A stretch of DNA of 64,000 nt from Smallanthus sonchifolius (GCA_023525975.1 CM042046.1:39153501-39217500); one strand, 5' to 3'; shown: positions 21,851-34,082, counted from the first letter of the stretch. Program-made: numbers and translations. The notes: generated by a model from the letters alone, not told the origin.

Positions 21851-23604
21851 GTTAGGAGTTAGGACCGAGTCAAATTGATTATGACTATGATTTTTCGAAT
21901 GTTTACCTTGTTTCCGAGATATCCCATTAATCCTCTCCCAACACATGATACCTTCATGTTATGAACATCGTCTCTAAGATCACTTTTCACCCAAATCGTA
22001 AGATAAATCCCTACCATTTGCTTACTTTCCACCAAACAATACCTACAATCCCCAATCCCTTCTTCTTTTTCTTCCATCGAGAACGGGGTTTCTGAGTAAT
22101 CACACCAATCATCATCCTCATCCGAAGACCCACCGCCCCATTGGGAACAGGCTTCACACTCACTCAGCCTGTTCCCAAACATTGCTCGATCACCGACACT
22201 GTATCTGTGATCGAGCTAGGGCCGGAGTTCACCCTCAGTCATCCTCATGCTTCGGCCCAATGATTGGAAAGACCGGCGTTGGAACAAGGATGAAGATCTT
22301 TGTGGCGTCGATCCTTCAAAATCTGAATCTAACTCAACAACCGGATCGGGAACGGGTGATGGGGTTCGGAACCCGCCGGTCGTTCCCGAAAGGCTATTGA
22401 GCGATTTTCCGATAAGGGCTAGCCATTTTCTCGCCGGACCGTCGTCTTCCGTGCCCAAAACGTTCCCGGCATTTAGAGGAACGATTTCTTGAAATCTAAC
22501 ACCAAAATTCAAGATTTACTAAGTTTTACAAAAAAAATTAACATTTTAAAAATGATCACATTTTTTGAATTCTAAAACTAATTATTTGACTCACCCAAGA
22601 ACATATATGTTGGCCGGAGGCCACGTGTATAACCAATTTTCAAGATTCAGGCCGCCGGAGGGGGATTTTCCGGCTACATTCCAGGTAGCTACAAAGATTC
22701 TATAATTATTGACATCTGTCACTTGAGCAGCATCAAGATCAATCTTTTTACTTGATTTTTCTGTTGAATCATCAAAAAGTTAAGATTTTTTTTAATAATA
22801 TAAAATAATATAAAAAAATAAAATTTGACCCCAGTCTGATTTTTGTAATTAAGAAGTTTTGGAAAATAAAAATGTAAAAAGTTTGAGACTTTTATCAACT
22901 TTTTAATCCTGATTTAAGTTATAACTAATAATCATGTAAAATAATATAAAAAATTTACTCGTGTCTGATTTTTGTAATTTCAGAATTTTTGGCCAAATAA
23001 AAATATTAAAAGTTGAGATTACTATCAACTTTTTAATCCTGATTTAAGATATAATCATGTAAATCTAAGTGATTATGAAATTAAACCTGTTCTTTTGTTT
23101 TTCCTGATGGTACTAGCTTCTTCTTCATTGAAATTTTTTATCAGTTCTTCTCCACCTGCAGAAATAGAAACTGGTCAAAATTCAATAAACAAAATAATAT
23201 AAAAAAAAGAAATTATATTGGTCCAGTCTGATTTTTGTAATTTAAAAATTAAAAATTAAGGAGTTACCATCAGACCCTTATCAAAAAGGAAGAAGAAAAC
23301 AAAGAACAGATGTTAGAACCGTAATTCTATTTTAGTGTAGGATTTATATAAAAATAAAATAAAAAAACAAAAAAATGGATTTTATTGATGAATAAAATAA
23401 CAGATAATTAACAACCTCTAGAAAAAAAATCATCAGTATGGAAGTGTGCAGCTTTGCTCTTGACACTGAACCATCTCTTGAGTGTTTTGGGCCAGGAAAC
23501 CTTGAATTCATCACCACTAAAGTCAACATCTTTATAAATTCCCAAAAATAATTATGTAAAAAGAAACAAACCTTGTGGTTTTTCTTGCAAATTTCATTGC
23601 TCAT

Positions 23605-24073
23605 TGTTTCAAAACTTCATATATATATAACTTGCCAATAATTGATTTATGGGAAGGTTCAAAGAAATGTAGCACAAAAGTTTAAAAAAATTGGGATTTT
23701 AATGCATTTGAAATGAAATAGAGAGATGGGTTGAACCTTAAGATATAAACAGAAGAAGAAAGTGAGAGTTTCTTGGCATTTTGGTTTGCAAATCAAAGAA
23801 AATGTGAAATTGAAAGAGTGTTTTCTTAAAATCTCAAGATCAAACTATGGGGGTTAAAGAGAATATAGAGGAGTGGGTGGGGGTGGGGTAGGGCTGGGGT
23901 AGTGGGTGAGGGGTTGGGGTGTGACCTATCTCTTATTCTCTCCTATTTCCTCAACAATCGAGGGTACTTAGCCTAGTCCGAGTCTTACCGGTTTTTAGTG
24001 AAAAAGATAAGTATTAAGTATGGGGATTATGGCAATATTTTGGTATAATCACAAAGGATGCAATTATGGGTTA
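23605..24073 (-). promoter_or_regulatory. Presumed 5'UTR and promoter of the phosphatase gene
   Basis: Upstream (on the - strand) of the start codon. A G-rich tract on the + strand (about 23873-23932, repeated 'gggtgggggtggggt') could form G-quadruplexes just upstream of the leader. TATA box not assigned. Confidence 0.4.
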
Positions 24074-24081
24074 CTTCTAAA

Positions 24082-24265
24082 TGGTGGCGGAGCTTGAAAA
24101 TTTTGGCGGGGGGCCCGGAACTATAAAATTTTCGGTCGAATACATATAAATTAACACTACTGAGCGAAAAATCGGCCGAATACGTATAAATTAACACTTC
24201 TGAGCAAAAAATAGGGGGGGGAGGGGGGCGGGGCCCCCTCAGGCCCTTTATATCCTCCGCCCCTG
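24082..24265. mobile_element. Small MITE with perfect 8-bp target duplication
   Basis: The perfect duplication cttctaaa (24074-24081 and 24266-24273) flanks 184 bp with ends tggtggcggag and ctccgcccctg. The interior holds two tandem copies of a unit containing 'cgaatacatataaattaacac' followed by 'tgagc'. Confidence 0.85.
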
Positions 24266-24273
24266 CTTCTAAA

Positions 24274-24635
24274 GGGGGTCTAGTATACCGGACGTGAAGG
24301 TGAGTGAATCACCGTCTCCTTGTTAAGTGAGTGGGGAGTGAGAATTCTCATGGGAGAAGGGATTTAAGAAATTGTCATTCGACCTTCTTTTGACCGTTTA
24401 AAAACGATAAAATCAATATAAAGAAAAATTAAATTATTTCTATATATATCAATAACCTAATAATTGATTCCAAAGTTAGACACGTGGCAGCTCTACAATA
24501 CCTCTCAAGATTTTTTTCTACATGAAACATTATGACCCGTTTTTCTTTTTCTCGAATCCGAAATACACACATTTTAAACACATTACAAACACATCTCTCA
24601 TACAAATATTACAACACGTATAAAGATTTTTCTAA
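24274..24635. other. Possible left part of the PIF/Harbinger element
   Basis: Starts with 'ggggtctagtataccggacgtgaaggtgagtg', typical in style of Harbinger-family termini, and leads into the transposase remnant. The matching right terminus beyond 58185 was not identified with certainty. Confidence 0.35.
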
Positions 24636-25033
24636 ATGTTGTCATCAACATCATCTTCATCCGACTCGGCGGACGAAATGTTTTTCCATGGTTTGCAACC
24701 AGGTCAAACGTTGCAACCAAGAACCGAAGTGCTCGTCTCAACCATGATCGCACGGCTGCTAACACTCTTCTACACAAAGACTATTTTGCGAAGCCGTGCA
24801 CGTACATTGCTGATGACTTAGGCAATGGTTTCGAATGAGCTGAGGTTTATTTTATGAATTAAATGATCTGGAGAGAGAGGTGCCTTGGTTCCGAAAACGG
24901 GTTGATGTGAGAGGTAGGATTGATGTTACCGCCTTGCAAAAGTGTACCACCATTTTTCTTCAAATGAGGTACAGAAACGCTAGCGATGCGTTCGACGAGT
25001 ACTTGAGGATGTCCCAACAACTATTAGGTCTTG
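24636..25033 (+). pseudogene. PIF/Harbinger (ALP1-like) transposase, N-terminal half
   Basis: The readable protein runs MLSSTSSSSDSADE (Ser-rich start), NHDRTAANTLLHKDYFAKPCTY, then WFRKRVDVRGRIDVTALQKC, TIFLQMRYRNASDAFDEYLR and MSQQLLGL, in two frames. These correspond to the 'RNREVANxxLxxDYF' and 'LxPLQKCTAAIRxLAYGxxADxxDEYLRI' regions of plant Harbinger transposases. The frame is cut at 25033 by Gy1 and resumes at 57422. The transposase is a DDE nuclease; this copy is dead by frameshift and insertion. Confidence 0.85.
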
Positions 25034-26275
25034 TGTCACACCCCGATTTTAGGACACCCTGGGCGTGTGACCATATTGGCACCTCCAATCTTATTTTAAT
25101 TAGAAAATCAGAGTTAGTTTAGCAGCGGAAATACTTTTGGATCGAACTTGTAATAAATCTCAACCCGAGGGTTAATATTGTATATTTTCCAAATCCGGGG
25201 ATAAATAAAATACCATTTCATTTCAATGGATATTTAAATAACCCTTTTATGTACAAAACCATGGTCCACAACCATTTACATGTCGCCTGCGTAAGCAGGG
25301 TAAACTAGAGCCACAAGGTAGTTGGCCGGTGCCTGGGGAGTTAACCCTATCCAATACCAAGCTATACCAACATTGGTATCTAAGGGTTTTACCTTCCGGC
25401 ACATAACCCTGTGTACAAGGGAGTATCCATATCTAGGAAATCGTCATCCTAAATATTTCATCTTGTTTCCTTATCACTGCAGAGTTATCTCCGTGCTACT
25501 AGCACATAACCCTGTCAAAATGTTTTATGTACATCTTTATCCCCCAAGACTATCCTGTAGGATTAGCCTTAGATAATCATTGATTACCTGAAAAACATTT
25601 GAAAAATAAAGCATCAGCGCGAACGCTGTGAACATGATTATCATAACCAGTTTCATTTGGCAAATACAGTATCAAAACGTTTAACCATATTGCGGGTATA
25701 ATCTACCATTCAGCAGAACTATTTCATCTGAGTGTACAACCATTGCATACACCAATAACTTCCGTAAAAGGACTGCCGGCATTACCAGACTTACTTACTG
25801 CGATGTCCCTTAACTGAGACCCCGTCTTACATCCAGTTACAGACAATTATCAGCCCCAATATGGGAATTTCACCCATAAAGCGTGTATCCCTTGATCAAG
25901 TTTTACGTATACTTATGGCCTGAATGTTTTACGTAGATGCCCTTATGCATCAAACTTTTGAATACCAGTATTGCCATTTAGTAAACGTAAAACTTTCAAA
26001 TTTTTGAAAATAAAAGACAGATAAACATATTCACCTTATCAGTATCTTGGTCTTCTCTCAGGTAATCCGTATAAGCTTAGTGTAACCTTAAAGCAAGTTC
26101 TAAGTTAAGTTAGAATCTTAACGCACGAGTACGGAAATAATCAAAAGTGCAGAAATAAGCGAAAGTCAGATATTTTATCGAAACATGGGTAGGAGGATCG
26201 AGGTAGGGTTGTTCCAGGGAGTCGGGAGCAGTTGGAGCGGTTTGGGATGCTTCCAAATGAGCAGCCGAAGGCTGC

Positions 26276-26283
26276 TATTTATA
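26276..26283 (-). promoter_or_regulatory. TATA box of Gy1 3' LTR
   Basis: TATAAATA on the - strand, followed by 'gcagcc'. Conserved at 56992-56999 in the 5' LTR. Confidence 0.65.
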
Positions 26284-26300
26284 GTTGCCCGACTAGGCCC

Positions 26301-26616
26301 GTAGCGGATCGTTAGCCTGGGTGGTAGCGGACCGGTGGTAGCGGTCCGCTACCACCCAGGGCTTGCGTCAGCCCTATGCGTCTTGTCCTGATTGGACCGT
26401 TCCTCGGATTGCAGCTAGCGGACCGTTATGGAGGGAGTAGCGGTCCGCCATGGTGACACGCGTCAGAATGTGGAGCAGAGTCACCGTACACGTGGCATCA
26501 CAAGAAAGTGCGGCAGGATTGCGGCTAGCGGACCGTTACCCAAGTGGTGGCGGCCCGCCACCCAACTTTGAAACCTGTAGCGGACCGTTATGGAATACGG
26601 TAGCGGTCCGCTACCA
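26301..26616 (-). repeat. TAGCGGWCCGCTA-type palindrome array in Gy1 LTR
   Basis: At least eight half-sites 'tagcggaccg' or 'cggtccgcta' in both orientations, several forming palindromes such as ggtagcggtccgctacc (26600-26616). The array lies 18 to about 330 bp upstream of the - strand TATA box, and the other LTR has the same array at 57010-57305. Confidence 0.85.
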
Positions 26617-26729
26617 ATCAGCTTTCCAAATTTTCATTTTTAACCCTTGAATCTTAGGGATTTGGCAATACCATCCCCTAGGGTTTCCATGTTGGCAATT
26701 GAGGACTTCTGATTTGGCCTGGTGTTACA

Positions 26730-26741
26730 TCCTCCCCGCCT
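26730..26741 (-). promoter_or_regulatory. Polypurine tract of Gy1
   Basis: - strand AGGCGGGGAGGA abuts the 3' LTR. Confidence 0.8.
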
Positions 26742-26755
26742 TTATTCAAATCTCG

Positions 26756-28003
26756 TCCTTGAGATTTATTGAAATAGGTGTGGATATTTCTTTTTCATTT
26801 CACTCTCCAGTTCCCACGTGAACTCAGGTCCACGTCTGGAGTTCCATCTTACTTTTACCAACACCAGCCTTTTCCTTTTCTGCATTTTAACCTGACGATC
26901 CTCAATTTGCAGAGGTTATTCAACGAATTTCATATTTGGATTTACTTCTACATCTTGCAGAGGCATTAATAGATCTTCTTCTGCCAAACACTTTCGCATG
27001 TTTGACACATGGAAGACATCATGAACACCGTTCATTTCTACCGGTAAGTCAAGCTGATAGGCAACCGGTCCGATTCTTTTCAAAATCTTAAATGGTCTAA
27101 CAAATCGTGGACTAAGTTTTCCTTTTTTTCCAAATCATACTACACCCTTCCAGGGCGAGACTTTTAACATAACCCGGTCACCTACAGAAAATTCTAATTG
27201 CTTATGACGTTTATCAGCATAACTTTTCTGTCTATCACGAGCTGCTTTCAAACGTTCATGGATTTGTAACACTTTGTCAGTTGTTTCCTGAACTTTCTCA
27301 GGTCCTGATAGTTGATTTTCTTCAATTTCTGCCCAACAGACCGGAGTTCTGCATTTTCTACCATACAAGGCTTCAAATGGGGCAGCTTGGATACTGGTGT
27401 GATAGCTATTGTTATATAAGAATTCCATTAGAGGTAAATGGTCATCCCAACTCCCTCCAAGGTCTATTACACAAGCTCGAAGCATATCTTCCGGAGTTTG
27501 TATTGTCCTTTCACTCTGATCATCCGTTTGAGGATGATAAGCAGTGCTAAGATTCAATCGTGTTCTGAGGGCTTTCTAGAAACTTTGCCAGAATCAAGAC
27601 GTAAATCGGCTATCTCTATCTGACACTATGGATAGTGGCACACCGTGTAATGTTACTATTTCGTTAACATACAACTAACTTATCCATACTATACGTTGCT
27701 TTCATTGGGAGAAAATGGGCAGACTTAGTCAGTCTATCGATGATAACCTAGATAGTATCATTCCCACGACCGGTTCGGGGAAGTTTTGTAATGAAGTCCA
27801 TACTCATCATTACCCATTTCCAAACATGAATTTCGAGTTGTTGCAATAGTCCAGATGGTTTATGGTGTTCAGCTTTGACTTATGAACAAGTCAAACATTT
27901 TGCAACATAGGAAGCGATGTGTTTCTTCATACCATGCCACCAATAATCTGGTCTCAGATTTTTATACATTTTGTCGTCTCCTTGGTGCATGGTATATTTT
28001 GAT
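26756..28003 (-). pseudogene. Gy1 integrase and chromodomain
   Basis: The region 27557-27135 encodes the catalytic-core end (NLSTAYHPQTD, SERTIQ with the catalytic Glu) and the GPY/F-type part (GDRVMLKVSPWKGV). Downstream on the - strand, VAYQLDLPVEMNGVHDVFHV and the chromodomain (VKVRWNSRRGPEFTWELESE, then KKKYPHLF) follow, with a TAA in front of the chromodomain. The 28003-27560 part holds the integrase zinc finger and first Asp in broken frames. In chromoviruses the chromodomain directs integration to chromatin marks. Not functional. Confidence 0.85.
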
Positions 28004-28768
28004 TTATGCCTCTTCAAGAATTCGTTCTTGAAGATCTCCTATCATAGGCACCCATGCTCGATCATTCATACAAAGAATATCATCATTTCCTTTGCTTAAT
28101 AGATTAACCATCTTTCCCATATTTTCTTGTTCAATATTAGCTTCTTCTAAAGCTGTCTTCTGTGCTTCTTTAATTTGTTCAAGAAGATCGAATTTCAATT
28201 CGAGTCTTAGAGCACGTATTCTTTTAGGTTTTTCTCTTTCCTTTCGGCTTAAGGCATCGGCTACTACATTAGCTTCGCCCTCATGATAACAGATTTCGCA
28301 GTCATAATCACTTAAGATTTCTAACCACCTTCTTTGTCTTATGTTCAACTCCTTCTGACCAAAGATATATTTCAAACTTTTATGGTCAGTGAACACAGTG
28401 AATCTGACTCCATAGAAATAGTGTCTCCATAATTTTAACTCAAAAATTATAGCACCTAACTCCAAATCATGAGTCGTATAATTCCGTTCATTAGTTTTCA
28501 ATTGCCGGGACGCATATGCAATTACCTTGTTTCTTTGCATTAACACACTACCAAGACCGGTGTGTGAAGCGTCACGATAAATTACAAAGTCTTCTGTTCC
28601 TTCTAGCAAAGCCAGTTTTAGAGCATTTGTTAGCTTTTGCTTTAATAGATCAAAAGCTTCTTCCTGCTTTGGTCCCCATTCATATTTCACAGATTTCCTT
28701 GTTAAGGAAGTAAGAGGGACTGCAATTCGGGAAAAGTCCTGGATAAATCTCCTATAATATCTAGCCAA
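28004..28768 (-). pseudogene. Gy1 RNase H and connection domain
   Basis: 254 codons: YYRRFIQDFSRIAVPLTSL, the RNase H start FVIYRDASHTGLGSVL (catalytic Asp kept, usual C changed to R), DHKSLKYIFGQKELNIRQRR and ANVVADALSRK. It is in the same frame as the RT above it, separated only by an in-frame TGA (28781-28783) where relatives have an Arg codon. Confidence 0.88.
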
Positions 28769-28780
28769 ACCTAAGAAACT

Positions 28781-30085
28781 TCAAAATTCAGTTGGTGTTT
28801 TCGGGACTTCCCATTTAGTAATTGCTTCAATTTTAGCAGGATCAACTTGAATTCCATTGGCATTTATCATATGCCCAAGAAATTGTACTTCTGGTAACCA
28901 GAATTCACACTTTGAGAATTTGGCATACAATTTCTCGTTCTTGAGTAATTCAAGAATTATTCTTAAATGATCTGTATGATTTTCCTTATTCTTTGAATAA
29001 ATCAGTATATCGTCTATGAATACGATAACAAATTTATCCAAATAAGGTTTACAGATTTGATTCTTCATTTCCATAAATGCTGCTGGAGCATTAATGAGTC
29101 CAAATGGCATCACAGTGAACTCATAATGTCCATACCTTGTTCTAAATTCAGTTTTGGGTATGTCTTCTTCTTGTACCTTCAACTGGTGGTAACCTGAACG
29201 AAGATCAATTTTCAAGAAGCAACACGCTCCTTGAAGTTGATCAAACAGATCATCAATTCGAGGAAGAGGATATATGTTCTTAATTGTGACCTTATTCAGT
29301 TCATGGTAATCAATACACATGCGCATTGACCCATCTTTCTTCTTAACAAATAACACTGAAGCTCCCCAAGGTGAAGAATTCGGTCTTATAAATCCTTTAT
29401 CTAATAATTCCTCAAACTGTTTCTTTAGTTCCGCCATTTCAGTTGGTGCTAATTGGTATGGTGCTTTAGCTATTGGAGTTGTTCCTGGTACCAGATTTAT
29501 TCTGAACTCAACTTCTCTTGCTGGCGGTAATCCTGGTAGTTCCTCAGGGAATACTTCCGGATTCTCGGATACTACTGGTACATCTTTCAAAAACTTTTCT
29601 TCCTGCTTAGTTGATACTGATACAAGGTATGCGAAGCAACCTTTGTTTAGACATTTTGTTGCCTTAAGGAATGTTATTATTCCAATTGGATTGGAATTTT
29701 CATCTCCTTGGATAGTAATTGTCTTACCATCAGGCACACGAATCTCAATAGATTTCTTGTCGCAAAATATTTGGGCTTGGTTGGCCGATAACCAATCCAT
29801 TCCCAGAACAATGTAAAATCCAGCTAGAGTCATAGGCAACAGCTGCATAGATAAGACATATCCAGATAGAGAAATCTTACAATCATCTAAGGAACTAGAG
29901 ATTCTAACTAGATCTCCATTAGCAGTTTCCACCTCATAAGATTTTTCTAATCTAGCTAAAGGTTTATTCCATAGCTTACAAAATTTATCATCTATAAAGC
30001 TTTGATTTGCACCAGAATCAAATAAAACCTTTGCATAGATATTTTCGACAAGAAATGTACCAATGACATCCGGTATTTTGGCCAC
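28781..30085 (-). pseudogene. Gy1 protease and reverse transcriptase
   Basis: 434 codons. VLFDSGANQSFIDDKF is the aspartic protease site. The RT follows: LPPAREVEFRINLVPGTTPI, KKDGSMRMCIDYHELNKVT, LKIDLRSGYHQLKV, FGLINAPAAF and the FIDDILIYSK catalytic box (Y/F-x-D-D). Terminated by TGA at 28781-28783, so the polyprotein is broken before RNase H. Confidence 0.9.
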
Positions 30086-30086
30086 T

Positions 30087-32774
30087 TCATTTGTATTTAA
30101 AACAAATGCACTGCGTTTTTCTTAACGCCTTCTGCAAGTTTAGCTCCAGATGGTCCTGCTTCTTTTGTCTTTGGGCATTGGACTTTGATATGCCCCGATT
30201 CTCCACAACCGTAACAAACAATGGGCTTCTTGGTTTTGTAGCAATTCTCAGTTGAGTGCCCAGGAATTTTACATGTGTTGCAAAAAGGTCTTGCACCACA
30301 TTTGCCGTAATGTTTCTTTATGCATAAACGGCATTCGGGAGCAGAGAAACGAGTATCTTTACGACTGAAATTATTTTCGGATCGTTTTTGCTCGTTTCTG
30401 TTTTGGTGCGTGTTATCCTTTTTTGTAACTCCTCTCTATTCCTAATCAAGCCATCTGTGAAAATGGCTCCTAATTCAATGACATCATCCATTGATTCAGG
30501 TTTAGCAACTTTCACCGGATCTTGAATTTCTAAAACTAAACCCCAGATGTATCTTTTGATGAAATGTGATTCGGGGGTTTCTAGACGAGGCACTAGTCTT
30601 GCATACTCAAATAACTTAGTCACATAATCTTGATGGTTTGTACCCATCATTCTTAAATTCAGAAAGTTGTGCTCAATTCTCTCCCTTTCATTCACCGGAC
30701 ATAATTTTTTTTCAACACTTTTCTTAAAAAAGACCAACCCATGGCATATGCCCTATCTCTGTCTTTGGCGGATATGACTTGATTCCACCATTCCAATGCT
30801 TGGTCTCTAAACAGATTAGAAGCATAAAGCACTTTGTCTTCCTCAAGACATTTGCTTATTGCTAGAACTAACTCGGTTTTCTCTAGCCATCTTAACGCCG
30901 CTATAGCTCCTTATTTTCCTGCAAACTCATAAGGTTTGCAATCTAGGAAATTCTTGTAACTGCATCCAAGATTCCTTTGCTTCTTATATGAAGGTTCATA
31001 TCTGTCCTTAGGACTGATTACAAAAGAACCATGACCTTCCTTGTAGGTTCTCTTGGTACATTTACTATGAAAGTTTGAATGGCCTCCTTCAGTATACTTT
31101 GACGGGTGAATGTCTACCCTCAGTATGCTTGGAATATCGAGGGGTAGAAATCTCATTCTCATTTTCTCTTGTTTTAGATTTTAATAAAAGAGATTCTCGT
31201 TTCTTAGTAGCTTTTGCTTCTTCAATAGCTGATACTATTTTCGGAATTGTCTTTTCTATTCCGGCATCAATCATTTTTTGTCATTTCCGATTCTTGTTTT
31301 AGCTCAGCAATAGCATTTTCCATGGCTTGTTTTTTTTGCCTCTAGTGTTATTGGATGGTCCACTTTTCGACATTCTAGAAATATGGAAGTTTTGGAATTA
31401 GAAACAATTCTTTTATTGATAAAAACATATATACAGGAATAGATACATGTAGAAGTTGTTTGTAGGAATTTCTAAAATTCTTTTCTTCCAAAGCCTGAAC
31501 TAGTAAAGCTTCGACTTCAGCTTTTTCTTTTTCCAGCTCGGCTATTTGATTTAATAGCATTTGTTCCCGTTCACTTCCAGACGTATTCTCGGTTATACGA
31601 ATAGTAGGAATATTTTCATAATAAGGTATGTAAAATTTATTAGAATCAGCTCGTTCTTCTTCTTCAGGATCACATTTATTTTCATAAGGCATTTCGATAT
31701 GTATCACGTGAAAATTTTGGGAGTATAATAGAGTAATATTATAACTTCCAGCAGTTGGAGCAGAATGGAAACTTATCGGAGGATTATAAGGAATACTAGG
31801 ATTCCCTATTTCTCCAAGACTTTTAAAAGTAGAACTCTATGTTTCTTCATTATCTTCTATAGTAGTCTCATTAGTCTTACGTTTGAAATAATTTTCCAAA
31901 GCAAACTTACGAAGAAAACTAGGACCTTTACCTTTTCCAACCATATCTGTAAAATAGTAAAATGATATTTTATTAAAATATTTTACAAGAAAATATAAAA
32001 GTACAACAAAATTTTAGTCCTTCATCAGTTCTCTTCCAAGGATCTTTAGATCGTTTCCAAAATCATACACTTGTTGACCATAGAACTACGTTTTAGCCTT
32101 GTTCATAATTCTTTCCCTGTTTATTTCATCCGTTTGGTGCAACGAACGATCTAAACATTCTATGGGAGATGAAGGAACACTGTCCTCGTATCCATACTTG
32201 GGAGGAGGTTCACGAATACCAAATAATATATCATTATAAACATTCTGGTATTTAGGTGGCATTTGAAAATAAGCTTGATGTTGGCCACCATATATTGGTT
32301 CAGGAAATATATATGGATCATAAAGAACAGGATAATTGGGATTATAAAAGGGATAATCCTCAAGATTTTCAGATACATGAGCATACTGGTGAGATTCTTC
32401 TTTGGATTTTTCCTCCATTGGTACATTTTGATATGCTTCTTCTACTTCAGTAGAAGGAATAGATAATCGTTCAGTAGGTATTCCTACTCTCATTCTAGGC
32501 TTTCGGGACGTACTTGGCCCAGCTTGATCTTTCACTGGTGGAGTAGTAAACTGCAGTTACTAAAATTAGAACCGGAATCCATCCAAGAACTCTCATCCTC
32601 GTATGATTGCGGGTGATATTCAGGAGTAGGAGTATCTAGATTTATGATGAAAGGATCATCATCATTAGGAATTGGAATTTGCATCATCTGAGATCCGTAA
32701 GCAGGACGCTTAGGTGTTTCTTGCTTAATCCTACGGTTAGGATCGTAATAAGGCATATTATATTCTCCAGACAT
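30087..32774 (-). pseudogene. Gy1 gag region, broken
   Basis: Read downward: 32774-32532 opens MSGEYNMPYYDPNRRIKQ and 32535-32086 continues with a Pro/Tyr-rich segment. Short pieces to 30911 include a Glu/Lys-rich coiled-coil stretch (about 31600-31450). 30737-30318 is the retrotransposon Gag core (ERIEHNFLNLRMMGTNHQDY, VTKLFEYARLVPRLETPE). Then come two zinc-finger-like motifs in 30299-30140 (CGARPFCNTCKIPGH and CYGCGESGHIKVQC, in a shifted frame). Multiple frameshifts. The long N-terminal part before the Gag core is unusual and not assigned. Confidence 0.75.
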
Positions 32775-32943
32775 CCTGAAATTCTTAAGTATTAGTAACT
32801 GTCTTAAATAAGTATTCTGTACTCATGATGATTAAAACCTAGATACTAAGGCCAGTATCCTTATCTTAATCTTTGAGGTATTGTATCTAAAATTGGTTAA
32901 AGCATAGATACTAGGACTAGTATCTAATTTGCTAAAACCTTGG

Positions 32944-32955
32944 GCTCTAATACCA
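32944..32955 (-). promoter_or_regulatory. Primer-binding site of Gy1
   Basis: TGGTATTAGAGC on the - strand next to the 5' LTR, a one-base variant of the tRNA-iMet site. Confidence 0.8.
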
Positions 32956-32958
32956 ACA

Positions 32959-33565
32959 TGTCACACCCCGGTTTCAGGACACTCTAAGCGTGTGACCAGA
33001 TCGGCACCTCCAATCTTATTTTAATTAGAAAATCAGAGTTAGTTTAGAAACATAAATACTTTTGGATCGAACTTGTAATAAATCTCAACCCGAGGGTTGA
33101 TATTGTATATTTTCCAAATCCGGGGATAAATAAAATACCATTTCATTTCACTGGGGATTTAAATACCATTTTTCTGTACAAAACTATGGTCCACGACCAT
33201 TTACGTGTCGCTTGCGTAAGCAGGGTAAACAAGAGCCATAAGGTAGTTGGCCTGTGCTTGGGGAGTTAACCCTGTCCAATACCAAGCTATACCAGCATTA
33301 GTATGTAAGGGTTTTACCTTCCTACACATAACCCTGTGTACAAGGGAGTATCCATATCTAGGAAATCGTCATCCTAAATATCTCCTCTTGTTTCCTTATC
33401 ATTGCAGAGTTATCTCCGTGCTACTAGGACATAACGCTGTCAAAATATTTTATGTACTTCTTTATCTCCCAAGACTATCCCGTAGGACTAGCCTTAGATA
33501 ATCATTGATTACCTGAAAAACATTTGGAAAATAAACGTCAACGCGAACGCCGGTGAACATGATTA
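32959..33565 (-). repeat. 5' LTR of Gy1, part adjoining the internal region
   Basis: 607 bp, alignable with 25034-25640. Interrupted after 'gaacatgatta' (33565) by the SIRE-like Copia. Confidence 0.9.
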
Positions 33566-33783
33566 TGTAGGTCCCTCGGGTGTCACGGATCGTCACATGC
33601 AAGTGCGTTGGCTAGTCGGACCGGGTGCGAAATACCCGTGACTAGGTGGAGAATCAAACAACACAAAGTAAACCAACAAGAGAATCACTTTAAACTTTCG
33701 TCTATTATAAACACTTGAAGGTTACAGAGAGAAAAATACTGAGTGCACAATAGTCTGCGTACTTAACTTCTGTCAACCTATCC

Positions 33784-33791
33784 TATTTATA
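33784..33791 (-). promoter_or_regulatory. TATA box of the SIRE-like 3' LTR
   Basis: TATAAATAGG on the - strand; conserved at 56043-56050 in the 5' LTR. Confidence 0.7.
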
Positions 33792-33805
33792 CAAGACCTG
33801 ATCTC

Positions 33806-33924
33806 TGCGCACTTAGCAAGTGCGCAGGGCAAATTGCTCATGCGTACTTAGCAAGTACGCAGAGTATTCTTGCGTACTTGCTAAGTACGCATGAACTAAT
33901 TCCTGCGCACATACTAAGTGCGCA
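33806..33924. repeat. TGCGYACTT inverted-repeat array, SIRE-like 3' LTR
   Basis: Four units at 33806, 33841, 33871 and 33904, each TGCGYACTT, three bases, AAGTRCGCA (the last has one mismatch). Spacing 35, 30 and 33 bp. Located 15-133 bp upstream of the TATA box in transcription sense. Confidence 0.93.
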
Positions 33925-34082
33925 AAACACTTATAGAATTAAGCAACTATCAACATGCATTAGTAAATACAACTCGATAACTAATACATACAGACGCTTA
34001 CAAACAAAGACAAATACAAACAACAAAAGTACATAAACTAAGACTCTATCTATAGTGTTTGTCACACAAAAGTGCTTCAACA

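Larger units (their letters stand above)
20006..23604 (-). pseudogene. Type I inositol polyphosphate 5-phosphatase with one in-frame stop codon
   Basis: Nine exons on the - strand: 23604-23572, 23500-23416, 23155-23087, 22760-22595, 22495-21907, 21032-20842, 20763-20655, 20371-20223 and 20135-20006. They total 1,521 nt, or 506 codons plus TGA. All phases fit. Recognisable parts in order: VSWPKTLKRWF, IFVATWNVAGKSP, ANIYVLG joined to FQEIVPLNAGNVLG, KVSCVGRGLMGYLGNK, WLGDLNYRIALSYR, IYFPPTYKYS, CDRILWYGRG and SRFSDHRPVY. The last four are the DNase I-like 5-phosphatase catalytic motifs that hydrolyse the 5-phosphate of inositol phosphates and phosphoinositides. The fault is a TAG (22216-22218, codon 211) between ELRP and LDHRYSVGDR, in the variable region before the second half of the catalytic domain. 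Intron 7 has a GC donor (20654-20653). Everything else is intact, so this is a young pseudogene, a nonsense allele, or a base-call error. The start is the only ATG before the conserved KVSWPKT junction. Confidence 0.9.
25034..26729 (-). repeat. 3' LTR of Gy1
   Basis: 1,696 bp. Carries a TATA box on the - strand (TATAAATA at 26283-26276) and the TAGCGG palindrome array next to it. Partner is 32959-33565 plus 56347-57421. Confidence 0.9.
33566..34082 (-). repeat. 3' LTR of the SIRE-like Copia
   Basis: 517 bp. Contains TATAAATA on the - strand (33791-33784) and the TGCGYACTT palindrome array (33806-33924). Confidence 0.92.

Noticed and set aside
23501..23604. Continuous 86-codon frame as first phosphatase exon
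   Set aside because: Only the first 11 codons fit; a 71-nt GT-AG intron (23571-23501) joins KKNHK to VSWPKTL in the conserved frame.
29319..29816. 165-codon + strand frame
   Set aside because: Antisense shadow of the Gy1 protease/RT.
33806..33924. Possible CRISPR array
   Set aside because: Repeats are palindromic, spacers are not unique, the array lies in LTRs, and the genome is a plant nuclear one.
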